Assembly (NCBI GenBank): GCA_964058805.1
Contig: CAXKVV010002144.1
Location: 992,001 to 1,056,000 of the forward strand
From: Schoenoplectus triqueter
Taxonomy: Eukaryota > Streptophyta > Magnoliopsida > Poales > Cyperaceae
Reading direction: 5' to 3'
Length of the DNA stretch: 64,000 nt
The notes under the pieces were generated by a model. It ran no database searches, was not told the DNA's origin, and was given only the letters and a program-made list of their open reading frames with translations. This document shows, one piece after another, positions 1 through 11,279 of this stretch (position 1 is the stretch's first letter; the number at the start of each line of letters is the position of its first letter). Position numbers and translations under genes: made by a program.

Positions 1-1147
1 TGCGTCTGGTCCCGTTTTCATGTTTTGCGCACCCGGACTCGTTTTCGGCGGCGCCGAGATCGTCGGGTCCCGTTTTCATGTTTTGCGCGCCCGGACTCAT
101 TTTCGGCGATACCGAGGGCGTCGGGTCTCGTTTTCATGTTTTGCGCTCCCCGAGTCGGTTTCGGCAGTAACGAGGGCGTCGGGTCCCGTTTTCATGTTTT
201 GCGCTCCCGGACCCGTTTTCGGCGGTATCGAGGGCGTCGAGTGCTATTTTCATATTTTTCCCTCTCGGACACGGTTTCGGTAGTACCGACGCCGTCGGGT
301 CCCGTTTTCATGTTTTGCGCGCCCGGACTCGGTTTCGACGGTACCAAGGGTGTCGCGTCTCGTTTTCATGTTTTGCGCTCCCGGACTCGTTTTCGGCGGT
401 ACCGAGGGCGTCGGGTCCCGTTTTCATATTTTAAGCTACCAGACTCATTTTCGACGGCAAGAAGGGCGTCGGGTCCCGTTTTCTAATTTTGGGCGACCGA
501 ACTCATTTTCGGAGGTACCGAGGGCGTAGGGTCCCGTTTTTAATGTTTTGCCCTCCCGTACTCGTGTTCGACGTTACCGAGGGTGCCAAGTCCAGTTTTA
601 ATGTTTTGCGCTCCCGGACTCGTTTTCGGCAGTACGGAGGGTGTCGGGTATCGTTTTCGGTGGTAACGAGGAAGTCGGGTCCCATTTTCATATTTTGCCC
701 TCCCGGACACGGTTTCGGTAGTACCGAGGCCGTCGGGTCCCGTTTTCTTTTTTTGCGCGCCCCGACTCGGTTTCGGCGGTACCGAGGGCGTCGGGTCCCG
801 TTTTCATGTATTGCGCTCCCAGACTCATTTTCGGCGGTACCGAGGGCGTCGACTCCTCTTTTCATATTTTGCGCTCTCGGACTCGATTTCGGCTGTGCCG
901 AGGGCTTCGGGTGCCGTTTTCATGTTTTGCGCCCCCGAACAAGTTTTCAGCGCTACCGAAGGCGTAGGGTCACTTTTTCATGTTTATCGCTCCGGTACTC
1001 GTTTTCGGCGGTACCGTGGGCGTCGGGTCCCGTTTTCATGTTTTGCGCTCCCGCACTCGTTTTCGGCGGTGCCGAGTGCGTCGGGTCCCTTTTTCTTTTT
1101 TTGCGCTCCCGGAATCGTTTTCGGGGGTGCCGAGTGCGTCGGGTCCC
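1..1147. repeat. Segmental duplication inside the satellite, copy 1
   Basis: About 1,147 bases, roughly 20 monomers with their private variants, recur at 5,867-7,013 with an offset of exactly 5,866 bases. Copies differ by scattered single bases, for example CCCG against CTCG near 71 and 5,937, and ATCG against ATCA near 651 and 6,517. Similarity stops at about 1,147/7,013. The left end is cut by the window. Confidence 0.9.
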
Positions 1148-2300
1148 GTTTTTACGTTTTGCAAGCCCGGACTCATTTTCGGCGGTGTCGGGTGCGTCGT
1201 GTCCCGCTTTCACGTTTTGCGCGCCCGGACTCATTTTCGACAGTCACGTGGGAGACGGGTCCCGTTTTCATGTTGTGCGCTCCCGGAATCGTTTTCGGCA
1301 GTGCCGAGTGCTTGAGTCCCGTTTTCACGTTTTGCGCTCCCGGACTCGTTTTCGGCGGTGCCGAGTGCGTCGGGTCCCTTTTTCACGTTTTGCGCGCCAG
1401 GATTCGTTTTCGGCGGTGCCGTGTGCGTCGGGTCCCATTTTCACCTTTTGCGCGCCCGGACTCATTTTCGGCGGTGCCGAGTTCGTCGGGTCCCGTTTTC
1501 CCGTTTTGCGCGCCCGGACTTGTTTTCGGCGGTCACGTGGGAGTCATGTCCTGTTTTCAAGTTTTGCGCTACCGGACAAATTTTCGGCGCTGCGGAGTGC
1601 GTCGGGTTCCGTTTTCACGTTTTGCGCGCCCGGACTCATTTCCGGCGGTGCCGAGTGCGTCGGGTGCCGCTTTCAAGTTTTTTGCTCCCTGACTCATTAT
1701 CGGCGGTACCGAGTGCTCGGGTCCCGTTTTCAGGTTTTGCGCTCCCGGACTCGTTTTCGGCGGTGCCGAGTGCGTCGCGTACCGTTTTTACGTTTTGCAC
1801 GCCCGGACTCGTTTTCGGCGGTGCCGAGTGGTTTGTGTCCCGTTTTCACGTTTAGCGCGCCCGGACTCGTTTTCGGCGGTGCCGAGTGCGTCGGGTTCCG
1901 TTTTCACGTTTTGCGCGCCCGGACTCGTTTTCGGCGGTCACGTGGGAGTCGGGTCCCGTTTTCATGTTTTGCGCTCCGTGACTCGTTTTCGGCGGTGCCG
2001 AGTGCGTCGGGTCCCGTTTTCACGTTTTGCTCGCCCGGACACGTTTTCGGCGGTGCCGGGTGCGTCGGGTCCCGTTTTCACGTTTTGGGCCCCCGGACTC
2101 GTTTTCGGCGGTGCGAAGTGGTTCGGGTCCCGTTTTCATGTATTGCGCGTCCTGACTCGTTTTCGACGGTGCCGAGTGCGTCGGGTTCCGTTTTCACGTT
2201 TTGCGCGCCCGGACTCGTTTTCGGCGGTGCCCAGTGCTCGAGTCCCGTTTTCACGTTTTACGCTCCCGGACTCGTTTTCGGCGGTGCCGAGTGCGTCGAG
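1040..2300 (+). repeat. Divergent monomer subfamily without the KpnI site
   Basis: In this stretch most monomers read GGCGGTGCCGAGTGCGTCGG and TTTTCACGTTTTGCG, instead of GGCGGTACCGAGGGCGTCGG and TTTTCATGTTTTGCG. The change from GGTACC to GGTGCC removes the KpnI site. A further variant, GGCGGTCACGTGGGAG, occurs at about 1,237, 1,530 and 1,935. The subfamily is compact here and rare elsewhere; a short piece is in the duplicated copy near 6,930-7,010. Confidence 0.8.
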
Positions 2301-5300
2301 ACCCGTTTTCATGTTTTGCGCTCTCGGACTCGTTTTCGGCGGTACCGATGGCGTCGGGTCCCGTTTTCATGTTTTGGGCGCCCGAACTCGGTTTCGGCGG
2401 TACCGAGGGCGTCGGGTCCCGTTTTCATGTTTTGCGCCCCCGGACTCGTTTTCGGCGGTACCGAGGGCGTCGGGTCCCGTGTTCATGTTTTGCGCTCCGC
2501 GACTCGTTTTCGGCGGTACCGATGGCGTCGGGACCCGTTTTCATGTTTTGCGCACTCTGACTCGTTTTCGGCGGTACCGATGGCGTCGGGTCCCGTTTTC
2601 ATGTTTAGCGCTCTCGGACTCGTTTTCGGCGGTACCGATGGCGTCGGGTCCCGTTTTCATGTTTTGCGCGCCCGAACTCGGTTTCGGCGGTACCGAGTGC
2701 GTCGGGTCCCGTTTTCATGTTTTGCGCTCCCGGACTCGTTTTCGGCGGTACCGAGGTCGTCGGGTTCCGTTTTCATGTTTTGCGCTCCCCGACTCATTTT
2801 CGGTGGTACCGATGGCATCGCGACCCGTTTTCATCTTTTGCGCTCTCGGACTCGTTTTCGACGGTACCGTGGGCGTCGGGACCCGTTATCATGTTTTGCG
2901 CTCCCGGACCCGGTTTCGGCGGAACCGAGGGCGTCGGGTTTCGTTTTCATGTTTTGCGCTCCCCGACTCATTTTCGGCGGTACCGATGGCGTCGAGACCC
3001 GTTTTCATGTTTTGCGCTCTCGGACTCGTTTTCGACGGTACCGAGGGCGTCGGGACCCGTTATCATGTTTTGCGCTCCCGAACCCGGTTTCGGCGGTACC
3101 GAGGGCGTCGGGTCCCGTTTTCATGTTTTGCGCTCCCCGACTAATTTTCAGTGGTACCGATGGCGTTGAGACCCGTTTTCATGTTTTGCGCTCTCGGACT
3201 CGTTTTCGGCGGTACCGAGGGCGTCGGGACCCGTTATCATGTTTTGCGCCCCCGGACCCGGTTTCGGCGGTACCGATGGCTTCGGGTCCCGTTTTCATGT
3301 TTTGCGCGCCCGAACTCGGTTTCGACGGTACCGAGGGCGTCGGGTCCCGTTTTCATGTTTTGCGCTCCCGGACTCGTTTTCGGCGGTGCCGAGGGCGTCG
3401 AGTCCCGTTTTCATTTTTTTCGCTCCCCGACTCATTTTCGGTGGTTCCGATGGCGTCGAGACCCGTTTTCATGTTTTGCGCTCTCGGACTCGTTTTCGGC
3501 TGCGCCGAGGGCGTCGCGTCTCGTTTTCATATTTTGCGCGCCCGGACTCATTTTCGGCGGTACCGATGGCGTCGGGACCCGTTTTCATGTTTTGCGCTCT
3601 CAGACTCGATTTCGGCGGTCCCGAGGGCGTCCGGTCCCGTTTTCATTTTTTGCGCTCCCCGACTCGTTTTCGGCGGTACCGATGGCGTCGGGACTCATTT
3701 TCATGTTTTGCGCTCTCGGACTCGATTTCGGCAGTACCGAGGGCCTCGGGTCCCGTTTTCATGTTTTGCACGCCCGAACTCGGTTTCGGTGGTACCGAGG
3801 GCATCGGGTCCCGTTTTCATGTTTTGCGCCCCCGGACTCGTTTTTGTCGGTATCGATGGCGTCGGGTCCCGTGTTCATGTTTTGCGCTCCGCGACTCGTT
3901 TTCGGCGGTACCGATGGCGTCGGGACCCGTTTTCATGTTTTGCGCTCTCGGACTCGATTTCGACGGTACCGAGGGCGTCGGGTCCCGTTTTCATGTTTTG
4001 CGCGACCGAACTCGGTTTCGGCGGTACCGAGGGCGTCAGGTCCCGTGTTCATGTTTTGCGCTCCGCGACTCGTTTTCGGCGGTACCGAGGGCGTCGGGTC
4101 CCGTGTTCATGTTTTGCGCTCCGCGACTCGTTTTCGGCGGTACCGATGGCGTCGGGACCCGTTTTCATGTTTTGCGCTCTCGGACTCGTTTTCGGCGGTA
4201 CCGATGGCGTCGGGTCCCGTTTTCATGTTTTGCGCTCTCGGACTCGTTTTCGGCGGTACCGATGGCGTCGGGTCCCGTTTTCATGTTTTGCGCTCGCGGA
4301 CTCGTTTTCGGCGGTACCGATGGCGTCGGGTCCCGTTTTAATGTTTTGCGCTCCCCGACTAATTTTCGACGGTACCGATGGCGTCGCGACCCGTTTTCAT
4401 GTTTTGCGCTCAGAGACTCGGTTTCGGCGGTACCGAGGGCGTAGGGTCCCGTTTTCATATTTTGCGCACCCCGACTCGTTTTCGGCGGTACCGATGGCGT
4501 CGGGACCCGTTTTCAAGTTTTGCGCTCTCGGACTCGAGTTCGGCGGTACCGAGGGCGTCGGGTCCCGTTTTCATGTTTTGCGCCCCCGGACTCGTTTTCG
4601 GCGGTACCGAGGGCGTCGGGTCCCGTTTTCATGTTTTGCGTGCCCGAACTCGGTTTCGGCGGTACCGAGGGCGTCGGGTCCCGTGTTCAAGTTTTGCGCT
4701 CCGCGACTCGTTTTCGGCGGTACCGAGGGCGTCGGGTCCCGTGTTCATGTTTTGCGCTCCGCGACTCATTTTCGGCGGTACCGATGGCGTCGGGACCCGT
4801 TTTCATGTTTTGCGCTCTCGGACTCGTTTTCGGCGGTACCGATGTCGTCGGGTCCCGTTTTCATGTTTTGCGCGCCCGAACTCGGTTTCGGCGGTACCGA
4901 GTGCGTCGGGTCCCGTTTTCATGTTTTGCTCTCCCGGACTCGTTTTCGGCGGTACCAAGGTCGTCGGGTCCCGTTTTCATGTTTTGCGCTCCCCGACTCA
5001 TTTTCGGTGGTACCGATGGCATCGCGACCCGTTTTCATCTTTTGCGCTCTCAGACTCGTTTTCGGCGGTACCGAGGGCGTCGGGACCCGTTATCATGTTT
5101 TGCGCTCCCGGACCCGGTTTCGGCGGTACCGAGGGCGTCGGGTCCCGTTTTCATGTTTTGCGCTCCCCGACTCATTTTCGGTGGTACCGATGGCGTCGAG
5201 ACCCGTTTTCATGTTTTGCACTCTCGGACTCGTTTTCGGCGGTACCGAGGGCGTCGGGACCCGTTATCATGTTTTGCGCTCCCGGACCCAGTTTCGGCGG

Positions 5301-5866
5301 TACCGAGGGCGTCGGGTTCCGTTTTCTTGTTTTGCGCTCCTCGACTCATTTTCGGCGGTACCGATGGCGTCGAGACCCGTTTTCATGTTTTGCGCTCTCG
5401 GACTCGTTTTCGGTTGCGCCGAGGGCGTCGCGTCTCGTTTTCATATTTTGCGCGCCCGGACTCATTTTCGGCGGTACCGAGGGAGTCGTGTCCCATTTTC
5501 ATGTTTTGCGCGCCCGGACGCGTCGGGTCCCGTTTTCCAGTTTTGCGCTCCCGGACTCGTTTTCGGCGGTGCCGAGTGCGTCGGGTCCCGTTTTCATGTT
5601 TTATGTTCCCGGACTCGTTTTCGGCGGTAACGAGGGAGTCGTGTCCCGTTTTCATGTTTTGCGCGCCCGAACTCATTTTCGGAGGTACCGAGGGAGTCGG
5701 GTCCCGTTTTCATATTTTGCGCCCCCGAACAAGTTTTCGGCGCTTCCGAAGGCGTAGGGTCACTTTTTCATGTTTATCGCTCCGGTACTCATTTTCGGCG
5801 GTACCGTTGGCGTCGGGTCCCGTTTTCATGTTTTGCGCTCCCGGACTCGTTTTCGACGGCGCCGCG

Positions 5867-7013
5867 TGCGTCTGGTCCCGTTTTCATGTTTTGCGCACCC
5901 GGACTCGTTTTCGGCGGCGCCGAGATCGTCGGGTCTCGTTTTCATGTTTTGCGCGCCCGGACTCATTTTCGGCGATACCGAGGGCGTCGGGTCTCGTTTT
6001 CATGTTTTGCGCTCCCCGAGTCGGTTTCGGCAGTAACGAGGGCGTCGGGTCCCGTTTTCATGTTTTGCGCTCCCGGACCCGTTTTCGACGGTATCGAGGG
6101 CGTCGAGTCCCATTTTCATATTTTTCCCTCCCGGACACGGTTTCGGTAGTACCGACGCCGTCGGGTCCCGTTTTCATGTTTTGCGCGCCCGGACTCGGTT
6201 TCGACGGTACCAAGGGTGTCGCGTCTCGTTTTCATGTTTTGCGCTCCCGGACTCGTTTTCGGCGGTACCGAGGGCGTCGGGTCCCGTTTTCATATTTTAA
6301 GCTACCAGACTCATTTTCGACGGCAAGAAGGGCGTCGGGTCCCGTTTTCTAATTTTGGGCGACCGAACTCATTTTCGGAGGTACCGAGGGCGTAGGGTCC
6401 CGTTTTTAATGTTTTGCCCTCCCGTACTCGTGTTCGACGTTACCGAGGGTGCCAAGTCCAGTTTTAATGTTTTGCGCTCCCGGACTCGTTTTCGGCAGTA
6501 CGGAGGGTGTCGGGTATCATTTTCGGTGGTAACGAGGAAGTCGGGTCCCATTTTCATATTTTGCCCTCCCGGACACGGTTTCGGTAGTACCGAGGCCGTC
6601 GGGTCCCGTTTTCTTTTTTTGCGCGCCCCGACTCGGTTTCGGCGGTACCGAGGGCGTCGGGTCCCGTTTTCATGTATTGCGCTCCCAGACTCATTTTCGG
6701 CGGTACCGAGGGCGTCGACTCCTCTTTTCATATTTTGCGCTCTCGGACTCGATTTCGGCTGTGCCGAGGGCTTCGGGTGCCGTTTTCATGTTTTGCGCCC
6801 CCGAACAAGTTTTCAGCGCTACCGAAGGCGTAGGGTCACTTTTTCATGTTTATCGCTCCGGTACTCGTTTTCGGCGGTACCGTGGGCGTCGGGTCCCGTT
6901 TTCATGTTTTGCGCTCCCGCACTCGTTTTCGGCGGTGCCGAGTGCGTCGGGTCCCTTTTTCTTTTTTTGCGCTCCCGGAATCGTTTTCGGGGGTGCCGAG
7001 TGCGTCGGGTCTC
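5867..7013. repeat. Segmental duplication inside the satellite, copy 2
   Basis: Second copy of the block at 1-1,147. It ends about 140 bases before the orientation switch at 7,152, so the duplication lies next to the inversion breakpoint. Confidence 0.9.
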
Positions 7014-7129
7014 GTTTTCATGTTTTGCTCCCCCGGACTCGTTTTCGGCGACGCCGAGATCGTTGGGTCCCATTTTCAAGTTTTGCGCGCCCGGACTCAT
7101 TTTCGGCGATACCGAGGGCGTCGGGTCTC

Positions 7130-7175
7130 GTTTTCTGGTTTTGCGCTCCCGGAAAACATGAAAACGGGACACGAG
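7130..7175. other. Inversion junction inside the satellite
   Basis: Monomers read in T-rich sense up to TTTTGCGCTCCCGG and switch within a few bases to the complementary sense, AAAACATGAAAACGGG, at about 7,152/7,153. All monomers read left of this point are in one orientation and all those right of it in the other. The join falls inside a monomer, and there is no spacer or foreign DNA at the switch. Confidence 0.93.
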
Positions 7176-10100
7176 ACCCGACGCCGTCGGTACCGCCGAA
7201 ATCGTGTCCGCGAGCGCAAAACATGAAAACGGGTCCCGACGCCATCGGGACCGCCGAAAACAAGTCGGGGAGCGCAAAACATGAAAACGGTATGCGACGC
7301 CCTCGTGACCGCCGAAAATGAGTCGGGGAGCACAAAACATGAAAACGGGACCCGACGCCCTCGGGACCGCCGAAAACGAGACCGGGGCCGCAAAAAAATA
7401 AAAACGGGACACGACTCCCTCGGTACCGCCGAAAATGAGTACGGGCGCGCAAAACATGAAAACGAGACCCGACGCCCTCGGGACCGCCGAAAATGAGTCC
7501 GGGCGCGCAAAACTTGAAAACGGGACCCAACGATCTCGGCGTCGCCGAAAACGAGTCCGGGGGAGCAAAACATGAAAACGAGACCCGACGCCCTCGGTAC
7601 CGCGGAAAACGAGTCCAGGAGCGCAAAAGATGAAAACGGTACTTGACGCCCTCGGGACCGCCGAAACCGAGTCCGGGCCCGCAAAACATGAAAACGGGAC
7701 ACGACTCCCTCGGTACCGCCGAAAATGAGACCGGGCGCGCAAAACATGAAAACGAGACCCGACGACCTCGGCGCCGCCGAAAACGAGTCCGAGTGCGCAA
7801 AACATGAAAACGGGTCTCGATGCCATTGGTACCGTCGAAAATGAGTCGGGGAGCGCAAAACATGAACACGGGACCCGACGCCCTCGATACCGCCGAAAAC
7901 GAGTCCGTGGGCGCAAAACATGAAAACGGGACCCGGAGCCCTCGGTACCGCCGAAACCGAGTTCGGGCGCGCAAAACATGAAAACGGGTCCCGACGCCAT
8001 CGATCCCGCCGAAAATGAGTCGGGGAGCGCAAAACATGAACACGGGACCCGACGCCCTCGGTACCGTCGAAAACGAGTCCGGGGGCGCAAAACTTGAAAA
8101 CGGGACCCGACGCCCTCGGTACCGCCGAAACCGAGTTCGGGCGCGCAAAACATGAAAACGAGACCCGACGCCGTCGGTACCGCCGAAATCGTGTCCGCGA
8201 GCGTAAAACATGAAAACGGGTCCCGACGCCATCGGGACCGCCGAAAACAAGTCGGGGAGCGCAAAACATGAAAACGGTATGCGACGCCCTCGTGACCGCC
8301 GAAAATGAGTCGGGGAGCACAAAACATGAAAACGGGACCCGACGCCCTCGGGACCGCCGAAAACGAGACCGGGGCCGCAAAAAAATAAAAACGGGACACG
8401 ACTCCCTCGGTACCGCCGAAAATGAGTACGGGCGCGCAAAACATGAAAACGAGACCCGACGCCCTCGGCGCCGCCGAAAACGAGTCCGAGAGCGCAAAAC
8501 ATGAAAACGGGTCCCGACGCCGTCGGTACCGCCGAAAACGAGTCGGGGAGCGCAAAACATGAAAACGGGACCCGACGCCCTCGGTACCGCGGAAAACGAG
8601 TCCAGGAGCGCAAAACATGAAAACGGTACTCGACACCCTCGGGACCGCCGAAACCGAGTACGGGCCCGCAAAACATGAAAACGGGACACGACTCCCTCGG
8701 TACCGCCGAAAATGAGACCGGGCGCGCAAAACATGAAAACGAGACTCGACGCCCTCGGCGCCGCCGAAAACGAGTCCGAGTGCGCAAAACATGAAAACGG
8801 GTCTCGATGCCATTGGTACCGTCGAAAATGAGTCGGGGAGCTCAAAACATGAAAACGGGACCCGACGCCCTCGGTACTGCCGAAACCGAGTCCGAGAGCG
8901 CAAAACATGAAAACGGTTCTCGACGCCAACGGTACCGCTGCAAACGAGTTGGGGAGCGCAAAACATGAAAACGGGTCCCGACGCCCTCGGTACCGTCGAA
9001 AACGAGTCCGAGAGCGCAAAACATGAAAACGGGTCCCGACGCCATCGGTACCGCCGAAAATGAGTCGCGGAGCGCAAAACACGAACACGGGACCCGACGC
9101 CCTCGGTACCGTCGAAAACGAGTCCGAGGGCGCAAAACATGAAAACGGAACCTGAAGCCCTCGGTACCGCCGAAACCGAGTTCGGGCGCGCAAAACATGA
9201 AAACGGGACCCCAAGCCCTCGGTACCGCCGAAAACGAGTTTGGGCGCGCAAAACATGACAACGGGTCCCGACGCCATCGGTACCGCCGAAAACGAGTCCG
9301 GGGGCGCAAAACATGAAAACGGGACCCGACGCCCTCGGTACTGCCGAAATCGAGTCCGAGAGCGCAAAACATGAAAATGGGTCCCGACGCCATCGGTACC
9401 GCCGAAAACGAGTCGGGGAGAGCAAAACATGAAAACGGGACCAGACGCCCTCGGTACTGCCGAAATCGAGTCCGAGAGCGCAAAACATGAAAATGGGTCC
9501 CGACGCCATCGGTACCGCCGAAAACGAGTCCGAGAGCGCAAAACATGAAAATGGGTCCCGACGCCAACGGTACCGCCGCAAACGAGTCGGGGAGCGAAAA
9601 ACATGAAAACGGGACCCGACGCCCTCGGTACCGTCGAAAACGAGTCCGCGAGCGCAAAACATGAAAACGGGTCCCGACGCCATCGGTACCGCCGAAAACG
9701 AGTCGCGGAGCGCAAAACATGAACACGGGACCCGACGCCCTCGGTACCGCCGAAAACGAGTCTGGGTGCGCAAAACATGAAAACGGGACCCGAAGCCCTC
9801 GGTACCACCGAAACCGAGTTCGGGTGCGCAAAACATGAAAAGGGGACCCGAAGCCCTCGGTACCGCCGAAACCGAGTTTGGGCGCGCAAAACATGAAAAC
9901 GGGACCCGACGCCCTCGGTACGGCCGAAATCGAGTCCGAGAGCGCAAAACATGAAAACGGGTCCCGACGCCATCGGTACCGCCGAAAACGAGTCGGGGAG
10001 CGCAAAACATGAAAACGGGACCAACGCCGTCGGTACCGCCGAAAACGAGTCCAGTTGCGCAAAACATGAAAACGGGACCTGACGCCCTCGGTACCGCCGA

Positions 10101-11279
10101 AAACGAGTCCGGGAGCACAAAAAATGAAAACGAGACCCGACGCCCTCGGTACCGCCGAAAATGAGTTCGAGCGCCCAAATTAAGAAAACGAAACTCGACG
10201 CACTCGGTACCGCGGAAAACGAGTCCGGGAGCGCAAAAGATGAAAACGGTACTCGACGCCCTCGGGACCGCCGAAACCGAGTCCGGGCCCGCAAAAAATG
10301 AAAACGGGACACGACTCCCTCGGGACCGCCGAAAATGAGTCCGGGCGCGCAAAACATGAAAACGAGACCCGACGCCCTCGGCGCCGCCGAAAACGAGTCC
10401 GAGAGCGCAAAACATGAAAACGGGTCTCGTTGCCATCGGTACCGTCGAAAATGAGTCGGGGAGCTCAAAACATGAAAACGGGACCCGACGGCCTCGGTAC
10501 CGCCGAAAACGAGTCCGGCAGCGCAAAACATGAAAACGGTATGCGACGCCCTCGGGACCGCCGAAAATGAGTCGGGGAGCACAAAACATGAAAACGGGAC
10601 CCGACGCCCTCGGCGCCGCCGAAAACGAGTCCTAGAGCGCAAAACATGAAAACGGGTCTCGACGCCATCGGTACCGTCGAAAATGAATCGGGGTGCGCAA
10701 AACATGAAAACGGGACCCGACGCCCTCGGTACCACCGAAACCGGGTCCGGGCGCGCAAAACATGATAACGGGTCCCGACGCCCTCGGTACTGCCGAAACC
10801 GAGTCCGGGCACGCAAAACGTGAAAACGGGACCCGACGCCCTCGGCGCCGCTGAAAACGAGTCCGAGAGCGCAAAACATGAAAACGGGCCTCCACGCCAT
10901 CGATACCACCGAAAATGAGTCGGGGAGCGCAAAACATGAAAATTGGTCCCGACGCCATCGGTACCGCCGAAAATGAGTCGCGGAGCGCAAAACATGAACA
11001 CGGGACCCAACGCCCTCGGTACCGCCGAAAACGAGTCCGGGTGCGCAAAACATGAAAACGGGACCCGAAGCCCTCGGTACCGTCGAAACCGAGTTCGGGC
11101 GCGCAAAACATGAAAACGGGACCCGACGCCATCGGTACCGTCGAAAACGAGTCCGAGAGCGCAAAACATGAAAACGGGTCCCGACGCCATCGGTACCGCC
11201 GAAAACGAGTCGCGGAGCGCAAAACATGAACACGGGACCCGACGCCCTCGGTACCGCCGAAAACGAGTTCGGGGGCGCA

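Larger units (their letters stand above)
1..7152 (+). repeat. 58-bp satellite array, left block (T-rich strand on +)
   Basis: Tandem copies of a 58-bp monomer run without a break from the left edge. Reading +, each monomer contains GGACTCGTTTTCGGCGG, then TACCGAGGGCGTCGGG, then TCCCGTTTTCATG, then TTTTGCGCTCCC. The consensus counts to 58 bases, about 62% G+C, with 18 T against 4 A and nine CpG steps. Most monomers carry a KpnI site (GGTACC). A few are shortened, for example near 1,305, 1,710 and 5,519. The block starts outside the window, so its left end is unknown. Long open frames, such as one of 1,713 codons at 489-5630, run through it but show no domain, only a peptide that repeats every 58 residues (three monomers). 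I treat them as by-products of a stop-free monomer. Confidence 0.97.

Noticed and set aside
489..5630. Very long open frame (1,713 codons) and its counterparts on - right of 7,152 (up to 1,761 codons)
   Set aside because: They follow the 58-bp satellite exactly, translate as a 58-residue periodic peptide with no domain, and arise because the monomer has no stops on that strand. No promoter or start context is seen.
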